A stretch of DNA of 64,000 nucleotides from Hyalangium versicolor (GTDB lineage: Bacteria; Myxococcota; Myxococcia; Myxococcales; Myxococcaceae), in the NCBI RefSeq assembly GCF_020103695.1, contig NZ_JAHXBF010000047.1:1-64000 (forward strand), given 5' to 3'. Numbering within the stretch: position 1 is the stretch's first letter; every line of letters begins with the position of its first letter. The notes below the pieces were generated by a model that saw only the letters and a program-made list of their open reading frames with translations, was not told the origin of the DNA and did not search any database. Shown piece after piece: positions 11,501-19,408 of this stretch. The translations under genes were made by a program, and so were the position numbers.

Positions 11501-13201
11501 CGGCACCGCAGCCAGACTCAGCGGCTTGCCCTTCAGCGCCTGCTCCGTCTTCCTCGCCCTCCACGGGTAGGGCGCGATTCCTCCGAACACCAGTACTGCC
11601 TCTTCCACCTCCAGCGCCTTCGTCAGCTGCAGGCGGCTCGTCCCATTGAGGATGCTGTGCGCGTTCACGTCTCGCAGCGCCACCTTCTGCGCAAGCACCA
11701 CCTCGTTCTTCTTCCCGTATGGCACCACGTAGTTCAGCAGCACGATGCTCTTGGCCAGCTTCGGCTCGGACACCACCCGCTCCACCAGCTCCTGCGCCGT
11801 GTTCCTCCTCGGACGCGCCCCCTCCCCCTCCCGCGTGTCCACGTACTCTATCTGCGCGTCGATCGCCGCCAGCACCGTGAACACATCCGACGGGAACGGC
11901 TCCCCCGTCCCCTCCGCGATGTGATGGAGCACCAGCATCGTGTTGCCACCCAGCGTCGCCGCGTTGCGCACCAGCCGCCCCGCTGTCCTTCGCGCCATGA
12001 AGCGCGTCGCACCCAGACGCGTCGTCTCCGGGTACTCCGTCTCCGCGTTCCGCCGCTCCTTCGCCTCTCCCACCGACAGCATCGTGCTCTCCAGCACCCG
12101 GATGAACTCGCTGTAGTTCATCCCCGCCCCCACCCTCAGCCCTTCCCCCGTCTGCTTCGGTCCCGCGTTCAGCTCCGGGATGAAGCGGATGTCCAGGTAC
12201 AGCTCCGTCTCCAGGTACTCCTCTTTGTAGATCCCGTACGCAGTATTCGAGTGCACCAACCGCACCCTCTTGCCCGCGTTCTCCCTCATCAACTGCGCAA
12301 GCTCTCCCAGGCTCCCCGGCGTGAGCCACACACGCCCGTCCTCCTCCGACGACACGCCTCGGGCTGGCGCCTGCGCCTCGGCCGGAAACGGAATCACCAC
12401 GTTCGAAGCTGGCAACTGCGAGGCCGCGTAGTCATCCGGCAGGCACTTCATCCGGTTGGCCTCGTCCTCCGCGCTCCAGTCCGACGCGAACGTCTTCATC
12501 CCCGTCAAAATCGACCGATACCCCGTGCATCGGCACAGGTTCCCGTCGAATATCTCCTCGATCTCCTTCTTCGTCGCATCCGGGTTGTTCACGATGAACT
12601 CTGACATGTTCATCACGAATCCCACCGTGCAGTACCCGCACTGCGTCCCGTTGTTCATCGCAAGCCGGTGCGCTACCGGGTTCATTCCCTCGTGCGAGAA
12701 CTCCGTCGGGTGATCCGGCACATCACCCCTCAGCTTCGCGCTCAGCGCCTTCGTCCGAGACTTCGCGTTGACGCTCTTGATCACCGCGAGACGTTTGCGG
12801 TTGGCCGCCTCCTGGGCCTCGACCAGCACCGGAGGAGTCGGGACACTCTTCATCTCCGGCAGCGCGCCTCCCCGGGAGTAATTGGCGGAGTGCGACAGGT
12901 GCGCGGGGTTGAGGCGCCGGGCAGCGCCGGTGCCCTCCACCGTCGTCACCACCAGCCCCTCCAGCGCAAGCACAGGCCTCAGACACGAGTTGATCGCTCG
13001 ATGCTCCGCTTTCCTCTTCTTCTCGTTCCAGCTCGACAGGATGACGGTACATCCACCGCACCCGCCCTGACCGCAGGGCTTCTTCGGGCCCGCAAGCGCC
13101 ACTTCGGGCGACCTCAGGTAATCGACCAGAAGCAGGTCCGGAGATGGATCGTCCACCGTGACGCGTCTGCCGTTGAGGAAGAACGACACTTGCCTGGCCA
13201 T
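8531..13201 (-). CDS. Single-chain xanthine dehydrogenase/aldehyde oxidase-type molybdenum hydroxylase
   Basis: A 1556-residue protein with 2Fe-2S, FAD and molybdopterin modules in one chain, the layout of eukaryotic XDH; most bacterial enzymes are split into subunits. Plant-type 2Fe-2S cysteines are C43, C48, C51 and C73, and the second cluster is C188, C191, C223, C225 (CGYC...CRCTGYR). The FAD domain has TLGGNTML near 420. The Mo domain has GGGFGGKTEQ, VEMGQGL and, near the end, SKEIGEPPLVLA with the catalytic Glu at 1488. About 70 extra residues (roughly 105-175) are inserted between the two cluster motifs. The C-terminus ends in a short S-D-L-K-V repeat. There is no signal peptide, so it is cytosolic. 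The substrate (purine, aldehyde or other heterocycle) cannot be told from sequence. XdhC-type maturation genes are not nearby. Confidence 0.92.
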   Translation of the reverse strand: MARQVSFFLNGRRVTVDDPSPDLLLVDYLRSPEVALAGPKKPCGQGGCGGCTVILSSWNEKKRKAEHRAINSCLRPVLALEGLVVTTVEGTGAARRLNPAHLSHSANYSRGGALPEMKSVPTPPVLVEAQEAANRKRLAVIKSVNAKSRTKALSAKLRGDVPDHPTEFSHEGMNPVAHRLAMNNGTQCGYCTVGFVMNMSEFIVNNPDATKKEIEEIFDGNLCRCTGYRSILTGMKTFASDWSAEDEANRMKCLPDDYAASQLPASNVVIPFPAEAQAPARGVSSEEDGRVWLTPGSLGELAQLMRENAGKRVRLVHSNTAYGIYKEEYLETELYLDIRFIPELNAGPKQTGEGLRVGAGMNYSEFIRVLESTMLSVGEAKERRNAETEYPETTRLGATRFMARRTAGRLVRNAATLGGNTMLVLHHIAEGTGEPFPSDVFTVLAAIDAQIEYVDTREGEGARPRRNTAQELVERVVSEPKLAKSIVLLNYVVPYGKKNEVVLAQKVALRDVNAHSILNGTSRLQLTKALEVEEAVLVFGGIAPYPWRARKTEQALKGKPLSLAAVPALARSLVGEVGLELARWSKRMQGLPTEGFTDEYRAQLATAFFYKAVVNALMERGGEVPPKLQSAGEITWGNWGVSDGTQAFTPQAYKAPVALPYIKDTAMQQASGQLHYTHELPVSSQTVNASFVQSRRSLATFQFIIPGDDKAVEVSDLREHLSSRYGGFVDLITSEVFKDGGINLQGMGSDQPLFADGEVNYVGQSIALVLAGTEQEAERIAQYVTDRCIAYAPVKPQKSILSKKTQAWWAEPVLTLDDAIRLGSVYPDYPTQASFISHIWKVTRNGSRFDWVTPKDSPEQRVDRTIVNREATLDGIRCQVVESTQTCGGQVHFYMEPQAAIAEPLDNHRMLVRPSSQSPASMHQTTAMALGVQYNSIEVQVPPVGGGFGGKTEQARFVAGAAAVAAHATKRPVRLVLSREQDTAMIGKRHAYFSQYQIAIDRGEADPRDRGLIRGLLNKMWGDGGAFYDCSFVVSNCIQTRSDNAYLIANFESQIDVCRTNTAPSTAFRAFGDIQGKLMLENAVDDAAFSIGMLAEDVREKNLYERGDVTPFGQPLTYCYMREVWAFLKKQCDYETKRQEVDQFNATNRWRKRGLAMMPVKYGSGYNVAMLEQAAALVSVYHSDGTVIIHQGGVEMGQGLTTQVRQVASYVLNVPMDKIQVEAARTAINPNPTGTGASTGTSYNAEAVKRTCQDLSSRLRDFGYEMLKEKGNDWCHGQGIDFWNYGQAGWNTEVKLSPTAPPKLIWQNLVALAYQYRVGLMATFTAPIPGGETPMPALTYKPLELQPEIPGYSASPKGAPGAYDSFTGFTYSAACSVVEVDILTGEVKVLSSDITYDMGWSLNPAIDVGQVEGAFVQGIGYVLSEKLEFEPEGEEAGRLNSLNTWRYKPPAITSIPLELNVTLFPRSLAKDVPESPTEGIFSSKEIGEPPLVLATSVFLAVKAAIRASRLERKLSGLFRFDAPATVQEVRRACEVSTSDLKVTASDLKVPPSALKA
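8537..8599 (-). repeat. Three 21-bp tandem repeats in the 3' end of the hydroxylase gene
   Basis: Units begin at 8537, 8558 and 8579, each opening CTTGAGA(G/T)CGCTC on the plus strand. They are in frame and encode a 7-residue repeat (SDLKVTA-like) at the extreme C-terminus of the protein, beyond the family's normal end. Confidence 0.85.
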
Positions 13202-13346
13202 GGAGTCCCCCGTCGTGGAAGTCGGCTCAGGCTAGTGCCCTCTTTCCAACAGGGCAATCAGTCTCTCGGGTTCGTGCGGAAAGAATGGCCTTGCAGCGTG
13301 CGGACGCGCCAAAGTGGCCGCGCATCCACTCGCCAGGGGTCCTCTC

Positions 13347-14399
13347 ATGCACCGCATCATGCCGGGTCTGGTTCTGTTCAGCATGCTGTCCGCCTGCGTC
13401 CGTACGACGCCCGCACCTTCTGAGCCCTCGCAGCCGCAAAGCGGCGCCTCGTCGGTCCGCGCAGCGCCCTCCCTGGTCGCCCGGGAGTTCAACCTGCGAC
13501 CTGTCGAATCCGGGATCACGCCTGACGCGAAGAACGCCTCGGGCAACCCCAACGGAGGTCCCGGCACGGCAGCCACCTTCGGGCTCTACATCCTGGCGCT
13601 CTCCTGGGAGGCCAACTTCTGCTGCAGCCACCCGGACAAGCAGGAGTGCCAGGGTTTGGATGGTAGCTTCGGCGCCACCCATCTGACGATCCACGGCCTC
13701 TGGCCGAGCTACACGGATGAGCAAGCCAGTCAGGCGGGTGCCGGCTGGCCCCAGTACTGCGCGCCCTACGGCTCCTGCAACTCGAAGAACCCCGCCCCCG
13801 GATGCGATCCGGATCCCTCCACCATTCCGGCGGACATGCAGACCTATGGCCCCGGCTACGTGTCCGACAACGACTTCCTGGCGGACCACGAGTGGCCCAA
13901 GCACGGCAGCTGCACGGGCCTGGACTCCGGCACCTACTTCTCGTCGGCCATCGCCTCGCTGAAGAGCCTGCCGGGAGACCAGGGAACCCCGGCACTGCTG
14001 GCGAAGAGCGTGGGCGGCACGGTGGCCGCCACGGATCTGCAGGCGGCCTTCGGCTCCCCCGAGTCCGTCATGCTCAGCTGCGACTCGAGCTGCAACCTCT
14101 CGCAGGTGAGCATCTGCCTGGCGAATATGGGCTCGCCGCCGTTCGTGACCCGGACTGCCTGCCCGAAGATCACGACGACCTCCTCGTACGACAATGGCTG
14201 TTTCGTCAACGGTTGCCAGAACGTGACGATTCAGCCCGCGGGACAGTGCTCCTCTTCGGGAGGCTCGGGCTCGAGCAGCGGTGGCGGACAGTGCAGCAAT
14301 CCGGGCCAGGGCCCCGCTTGTAGCGATGACTCGGCCTGTACCGCTCAGGGCTACCTGCGCTGCGCGAAGTCCGGCTGCTGCACCACCGTTCCGCGCTAA
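13347..14399 (+). CDS. Secreted ribonuclease T2 (lipoprotein)
   Basis: RNase T2 cleaves single-stranded RNA through a 2',3'-cyclic phosphate. Both active-site boxes are present: IHGLWPS with His116 and HEWPKHGSC with His181, Glu182, Lys185 and His186. The chosen start (ATG 13347) has AGGGG 7-8 nt upstream and gives a lipoprotein signal ending LSAC; an in-frame ATG at 13314 lacks both. After the catalytic domain comes a Ser/Gly linker (SSGGSGSSSGGG) and a small Cys-rich tail (residues 310-350) with 'GPACSDDSACTAQGYLRC', perhaps for binding or disulfide stabilisation. A nutritional or predatory role in degrading prey RNA is a reasonable inference. Confidence 0.9.
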   Translation: MHRIMPGLVLFSMLSACVRTTPAPSEPSQPQSGASSVRAAPSLVAREFNLRPVESGITPDAKNASGNPNGGPGTAATFGLYILALSWEANFCCSHPDKQECQGLDGSFGATHLTIHGLWPSYTDEQASQAGAGWPQYCAPYGSCNSKNPAPGCDPDPSTIPADMQTYGPGYVSDNDFLADHEWPKHGSCTGLDSGTYFSSAIASLKSLPGDQGTPALLAKSVGGTVAATDLQAAFGSPESVMLSCDSSCNLSQVSICLANMGSPPFVTRTACPKITTTSSYDNGCFVNGCQNVTIQPAGQCSSSGGSGSSSGGGQCSNPGQGPACSDDSACTAQGYLRCAKSGCCTTVPR

Positions 14400-14418
14400 C
14401 AGCACCTCGCCGAAGCAA

Positions 14419-14445
14419 GGGTTGAGAGCTCACGCCTCTCAACCC
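14419..14445. terminator. Hairpin between convergent genes
   Basis: A perfect 10-bp stem GGGTTGAGAG / CTCTCAACCC with a 7-nt loop lies between the stops of the RNase T2 gene and the gene at 14455. There is no T-run, so a bidirectional terminator is likely but not certain. Confidence 0.6.
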
Positions 14446-14454
14446 AGCGTGAGC

Positions 14455-15579
14455 TCACGCGCCGAAGATGTTCGAGAAGAACTGCTCGGCCGCGGACTTC
14501 TCGGGCTGCACCACGCCGGCGGGCGAGGCCACACCCGACGCCGTGGCGAGGTTGGCGCGCAGGCCCGAGGCCACACCGGGCGTCACGTGCTGGCGCAGAT
14601 CGATCGCGGCATCGGTCTTGATGTGCGTGCCCACGCCCAGGGCGGCGGTGACGTCCGCCGAGTGCCGGAGGAAGCCGTTCTCCATGCCGATCTTCGCGCT
14701 GGCCTGGGCCGCCACTCCCGCCACGGCACCCGCGGTCACGGAGCCATGCAGCCGCCCCAGGTGCCCGCCCAGCGTGGCATACGCTCCCGCCGTAGCGCCG
14801 GCTCCTGCCTGGGCCGACAGCAGCGCCGTGGCCGTCTTCGGATCCAGTGCAGCAGTGGCCTCGGCATAGGCGCCGAGCGAAGCCTTTCCCTGGCCCTTGA
14901 GGTAGGCCCCGAAGTGCGGGTTGAAGTCATGGCTGGCGCTGGCGGTGACACCCACGCCCGTCTCCGCCTTGCTCGTGAGCGCGAGCGGATACGCCTGATT
15001 CTTCATCCCGGTCGAGACACCGGCCTGTGCGTTGGCCTTGAAGGAGTTGGCCTCGGCGGTGCACTGGGCGCTGGAGACGCCCAGCGGCCCCGAATGAGCC
15101 CCCTGCCACGCGTAGGAAGCGTGCGGTCCGCTGAGCTCGGCCTGAGCCGCATGGTGGAACACGCCTCCGCCGTTGTGGTGCGTGGTGGAGGCCTGCGCCG
15201 AGCCCACGTTGCTCTGCACCGTGCCGCCGAAGGCATCCTTCTGGAAGGGAGAGCCCGGCTTGTTGAGGAGCACGTTCTGCGTGGCATTCGGGGGAGCCGC
15301 GATCTTGTTATCGCCGGCTGTCGGCGTGCCGATCATGAGGTTGCCGGCCTGGCCCGTGTTCTTCAGAGAGGGGACGTAGGCGGGACCAACCCCCAGGGGC
15401 ACGCCCGGGTGCTTGATGGGAGCGCCCTGCGCGACCGACGCGGAGGGCTTGGAAGCCAGGGGCGACGTCACCGAGGGCGGCATCGTGGAGGCCCGCGCGG
15501 GAGGCCGGGGACGGGACGGCGTGTCCAGGGGCAGCGTCGAGGAGCGGTGCAGCCGGTTGGCGCCGAACGATGTTTTCAT
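14455..15579 (-). CDS. Ala/Gly-rich protein of unknown function
   Basis: A 374-residue protein that I do not recognise. Residues 1-130 are Pro/Ser/Thr-rich and probably disordered, with no signal peptide. From about 140 to 345 the sequence is a run of small residues with alternating polar/Ala patterns (AQAGAGATAGAYATLGGHLG and similar, several weak repeats), resembling an all-small-residue solenoid or the central region of some phage or bacteriocin-like proteins. The C-terminus FFSNIFGA is hydrophobic. It is convergent with the RNase T2 gene. Coding statistics (strong G/C third positions) support it being real. Confidence 0.7.
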   Translation of the reverse strand: MKTSFGANRLHRSSTLPLDTPSRPRPPARASTMPPSVTSPLASKPSASVAQGAPIKHPGVPLGVGPAYVPSLKNTGQAGNLMIGTPTAGDNKIAAPPNATQNVLLNKPGSPFQKDAFGGTVQSNVGSAQASTTHHNGGGVFHHAAQAELSGPHASYAWQGAHSGPLGVSSAQCTAEANSFKANAQAGVSTGMKNQAYPLALTSKAETGVGVTASASHDFNPHFGAYLKGQGKASLGAYAEATAALDPKTATALLSAQAGAGATAGAYATLGGHLGRLHGSVTAGAVAGVAAQASAKIGMENGFLRHSADVTAALGVGTHIKTDAAIDLRQHVTPGVASGLRANLATASGVASPAGVVQPEKSAAEQFFSNIFGA

Positions 15580-15962
15580 GCCCCTTCCTTGTGCACCGGC
15601 TGTGCCACGCCCATGACACAGCCGGTGAACTGGAGGCCTGCCGAATTACAAAGGGTTACAGGTAAGCAGAGAGGCACGCGAGATGACAGTGCTCACCGCC
15701 TGATGACATCTGTCACCACGCAAGATCCGCTTTCGAGGCGTGAAGAGCCCGCAACAATCACCAAGTCCGTCCAGCCCTGGAGGTCGAGTTCCGCTTCCGC
15801 CGCGCGGCCTGAACACTACGAAGGGGCAGAACTCATTCGAACAGTTGCTGCCGCCATTCCAGACATCCGAGAACCTGATGTGGACATCGTGGTCATTTTC
15901 TGGCCAATCTGCTCTGGCCCCTCACACCCACGACATTTCACGAGAGCCCAAGAAGGGACGCC
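15580..15962. other. Intergenic region between divergent genes
   Basis: These 383 nt lie between divergently transcribed genes and should hold both promoters. The only structure seen is a TGACAtcTGTCA palindrome near 15702-15714, a possible operator. No credible gene was found. Confidence 0.5.
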
Positions 15963-18900
15963 ATGTCACGCCCTGAGTTCAGGTCGCACACCCTGGTCCT
16001 GCTGTTACTCTCCTCCGCTCTGATCCATCCCTTGATCGGTTGCTCGGATGACCCGAACAACCCGACTCCGGATGCTTCGACTCCAGATGCATCCACTCCG
16101 GATGCGTCGGCTCCGGATGCTTCGACTCCGGATGCTTCGACTCCGGATGCTTCGACTCCGGATGCTTCGACCCCAGATGCATCCACTCCCGACGGCTCGA
16201 CCCCGGATGCCTCGACCCCGGACGGATCGACCCCAGACACCGTGCACGGCCTCAAGGGCGAGTACTTCCGGGCGTCGGCACCGAACGCTCATGACTTCGC
16301 GCAACTCGGCGCGATCACGCTGGACCCGAACATCGACCTGCCCGGTCTGGCGGCCACGTTCGAGTCGCTGACCGGCCGCAGCGAGCACACCACGGCCCGT
16401 TGGACCGGCCGCATCACCGCGCCCGCGACTGGCGACTACACGTTCTATGCGATCGGCGACAACGGCTTCCGGGTGTTCATCGACGGCACAGCCGTGATCG
16501 ACCACTGGGTGGGCGACTGGGATATCGAGCAGACCAGCCAGACGGTCCACCTCGTCGCGGGCGAGGCACACGACTTCCGGCTGGAGCTGTTCCAGGACGT
16601 CGGCGGCGCGAACATGTTCCTGCGGTGGTCGAGCGCCACGATCAGCAAGCAGATCGTCCCGACCACGGCGTTCACCCCACCGGTCGGATTCCAGATCTAC
16701 CCGGTCGACCTCACTGTCGGCGCGGACGGCCGCCAGCTCACGTTCGACTTCACCAAGCCAGTCACCGCGCTTGGCGACCTCGTGCCGCACCTGGGCGTGG
16801 AGGCTGACACCGTGCCCATGCCACTGGGCTCGGCCGCTGTCTCCGCCAACAACTCCGCTCGCGTGGTGGTCACCCTCTCCGAGCCGATCCAGCGCGGACA
16901 GCGCGTCCGCGTCTCCTACGACGGTAACGGGGGTCTGGCGGTGAATGGTGAGTTGGTGCCGCAGCTCATCCGCTTCGCCAACAACCAGTCGACCCACCGG
17001 CTGCGCACCGAGTGGGGCGACGAACTCGACCCGAACAATCCGCTGCCCGAGTACCCGCGTCCACAGTTGGTCCGCGAGAAGTGGCTCAACCTCAATGGCC
17101 CTTGGGAGTTCGCCGGCGCGACCCAGGATCAGCAACCTGCGTTCGGCCAGGCGCTGCCGGAACACATCATCGTGCCGTTCCCTGTGGAGTCCCAGCTCTC
17201 CGGGCTGGAGCGCCACGAGGACCACATGTTCTACCGCAGGCTCTTCACCGTGCCCGCGGACTGGCAGATTGGCGCCGGGCACCGGCTGCGGCTGAACTTC
17301 GGCGCGGTGGACTATCGCGCGCGGGTGTGGGTCAACGGCCAGCAGGTGGCCGATCACACCGGCGGCTACACCGCGTTCACCGCTGACATCACCAGTGCCC
17401 TGAACGGCACTGGCCCGCAGGAGCTCATCGTCGCGGTCACCGACACCACCGGTTCCAACCAGCCGATCGGCAAGCAGTCGCGGAATCCGGGCGGCATCGT
17501 CTACACGCAGACCTCGGGCATCTGGCAGACCGTGTGGCTGGAGCCGGTGTCCGATGTGGCGATCGACTCCCTGAAGACCACGCCGAACCTCCAGACGGGC
17601 ACGCTCTCCATCCGCGTCAACTCCACGTCGGCGTCGGCCAGTGCCAGCGTCACCGCCGTGGCCCATGACGTCAACGGGAACGTGGTCGGCACCATCACCG
17701 GTGCGGCCAACACCGCGCTCGAGCTGCCCGTGCAGCAGCCGCACCTGTGGACCCCCGACGACCCGTACCTCTACGATCTCGACGTCACGCTCACCGACGG
17801 GCCGAGCACCGACACCGTGGACAGCTACTTCGGCATGCGCTCGGTGGCGATCATGGACGTCGGCGGCTTCCCGAAGCTGGCGCTCAACGGCAAGGCGATC
17901 TTCTCCCTCGCCATGCTGGACCAGGGCTTCTGGCCAGACGGGCTCTACACCGCACCCAGCGACGAGGCCCTGCGCTGGGATCTGCAGGTGCAGAAGGACC
18001 TCGGGTTCAACGCGGTCCGCAAGCACATCAAGGTGGAACCGGCGCGCTGGTACTACCACGCGGATCAGATCGGCCTGATGGTGTGGCAGGACTTCGTCTC
18101 CGGGAGCTTCCCGACCCAGCAGGGACAGACGACGTTCGTCACCGAGGGCAAGCTCATGATGGAGCAGTTGCACAACTCGCCGGCCATCGTGGGCTGGATC
18201 ATCTTCAATGAGGGCTGGGGCGAGTGGAACCGGGATGCGACCGGCCAGCTCGCCGTCGAGGTCAAGGCCGCCGATCCCTCGCGAGTGATCAACGCCCACA
18301 GCGGCGTGAACTGCTGCGACTCCAAGGGCGACTCCGGCAAGGGAGACATCATCGACCACCATGACTACGGCAACAACAGCCCTCCCTTCCCAGACGCCAC
18401 GCGCGCGGCGATGGACGGCGAGCATGGCGGGTTCACCCTGCGCTCCCCAGGCCACCTGTGGCCGGGCGCGCCGACGGTCATCTACAGCGGCGTGGCGGAC
18501 AAGGATGCGCTGACCACGAAGTACGTCGAGAACACGCAGACGTTCTATCTGGCCGCCGCCGGGGCGGAGATGTCCGGCTCGGTCTACACCCAGGTCACCG
18601 ACGTGGAGAACGAACTCAACGGCTTCTACACGTACGACCGGCGGGTGCTGAAGGTGAACCTCGCTCCGGTGCGCGAGATCAACCTGAGAGTGATTGCCGC
18701 GGGCGCCGCGGCGGGCGAGGACGCGACGTTCCCCGGCAACGGGACCTGGCCTCTGGACGAGGGCAGCGGCACGGTGAGCCACGACACCCAGGGCAGCAGC
18801 GACGTGACGCTGCACGGGAACGCCAGTTGGGTGACGGGGATCCGCGGGAAGGCGCTGCACTTCGATGGAGACGGCGACTTCGCCGAGACCACCAGCCCGG

Positions 18901-19343
18901 TGATGGATACCCGTGGCAACTACTCGATCTCGGCGTGGGTGACGCTCGACAAGCTGCCGGGTAACTACGCCACAGCCGTGAGCCAGGACGGCCGCCGCAC
19001 GGAGAACCCGTTCTATCTGCAGTACGGGCATGGCACGTTCGCGTTCAGCGTGCCCGGCGGGAAGCGCGCCACATACACCGTGACACCGCAGATCGGCCGC
19101 TGGTACCACCTCGTCGGCGTCCGGAACGGTGGCGAGCTGCGGCTGTACCTCGACGGCGTCCGGGTGGCGACCCTGCAGGCCAACCCGACGGACGTGAGCA
19201 CCGGGCCCCTGGCCATCGGGCGCGCGAAGTACGCCGGCAGCAATACCGACTACTGGGCTGGCTCGGTCGACGAGGTGCAGGCCTTCAGCCGCGCACTCGA
19301 CGACAGCGAAGTGAGTACCCTGTACAACTCAGTGCCTCACTGA
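15963..19343 (+). CDS. PA14-GH2-LamG lipoprotein glycosidase
   Basis: A 1126-residue surface or secreted hydrolase. A lipoprotein signal ends LIGC (Cys27), followed by a (TPDAS)12 spacer (35-94). A PA14 carbohydrate-binding domain covers about 95-235 (GLKGEYF, DNGFRVFIDG). The glycoside hydrolase family 2 core runs about 345-885: sugar-binding (NGPWEFAG...FYRRLFTVP), Ig-like and TIM-barrel domains, with acid/base Glu750 in FNEGWGEW. A LamG/concanavalin-like domain (about 925-1126, GNYSISAWVTL...GELRLYLDG) ends the protein. Beta-galactosidase, glucuronidase or mannosidase specificity cannot be chosen by eye. The combination of two sugar-binding domains points to polysaccharide attack outside the cell. 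Confidence 0.9.
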   Translation: MSRPEFRSHTLVLLLLSSALIHPLIGCSDDPNNPTPDASTPDASTPDASAPDASTPDASTPDASTPDASTPDASTPDGSTPDASTPDGSTPDTVHGLKGEYFRASAPNAHDFAQLGAITLDPNIDLPGLAATFESLTGRSEHTTARWTGRITAPATGDYTFYAIGDNGFRVFIDGTAVIDHWVGDWDIEQTSQTVHLVAGEAHDFRLELFQDVGGANMFLRWSSATISKQIVPTTAFTPPVGFQIYPVDLTVGADGRQLTFDFTKPVTALGDLVPHLGVEADTVPMPLGSAAVSANNSARVVVTLSEPIQRGQRVRVSYDGNGGLAVNGELVPQLIRFANNQSTHRLRTEWGDELDPNNPLPEYPRPQLVREKWLNLNGPWEFAGATQDQQPAFGQALPEHIIVPFPVESQLSGLERHEDHMFYRRLFTVPADWQIGAGHRLRLNFGAVDYRARVWVNGQQVADHTGGYTAFTADITSALNGTGPQELIVAVTDTTGSNQPIGKQSRNPGGIVYTQTSGIWQTVWLEPVSDVAIDSLKTTPNLQTGTLSIRVNSTSASASASVTAVAHDVNGNVVGTITGAANTALELPVQQPHLWTPDDPYLYDLDVTLTDGPSTDTVDSYFGMRSVAIMDVGGFPKLALNGKAIFSLAMLDQGFWPDGLYTAPSDEALRWDLQVQKDLGFNAVRKHIKVEPARWYYHADQIGLMVWQDFVSGSFPTQQGQTTFVTEGKLMMEQLHNSPAIVGWIIFNEGWGEWNRDATGQLAVEVKAADPSRVINAHSGVNCCDSKGDSGKGDIIDHHDYGNNSPPFPDATRAAMDGEHGGFTLRSPGHLWPGAPTVIYSGVADKDALTTKYVENTQTFYLAAAGAEMSGSVYTQVTDVENELNGFYTYDRRVLKVNLAPVREINLRVIAAGAAAGEDATFPGNGTWPLDEGSGTVSHDTQGSSDVTLHGNASWVTGIRGKALHFDGDGDFAETTSPVMDTRGNYSISAWVTLDKLPGNYATAVSQDGRRTENPFYLQYGHGTFAFSVPGGKRATYTVTPQIGRWYHLVGVRNGGELRLYLDGVRVATLQANPTDVSTGPLAIGRAKYAGSNTDYWAGSVDEVQAFSRALDDSEVSTLYNSVPH
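16065..16244 (+). repeat. Twelve 15-bp in-frame repeats (TPDAS linker)
   Basis: The unit ACTCCGGATGCTTCG recurs twelve times with few substitutions and encodes T-P-D-A/G-S. The near identity of several adjacent units indicates recent slippage or recombination, so copy number probably varies between strains. The product is a flexible spacer between the lipid anchor and the PA14 domain. Confidence 0.95.
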
Positions 19344-19353
19344 GGCCCCGCCG

Positions 19354-19379
19354 GGCGGCAGGTGCATGTCCCTGCCGCC
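19354..19379. terminator. Hairpin between convergent genes
   Basis: A 9-bp stem GGCGGCAGG / CCTGCCGCC with an 8-nt loop starts 11 nt after the GH2 stop codon and 30 nt before the convergent gene's stop. There is no T-run. Confidence 0.5.
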
Positions 19380-19408
19380 TGGCCGGCGCCCTACTCCCAA
19401 GCGCGACT

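Noticed and set aside
16065..16244. CRISPR-like array
   Set aside because: Units are contiguous with no spacers and are in frame with a coding sequence.
16005..19109. A 1034-codon open frame antisense to the GH2 gene
   Set aside because: High-GC codon bias keeps the opposite strand open. The translation is Val/Arg/His/Gly-rich without motifs, while the plus strand encodes clear PA14, GH2 and LamG domains.
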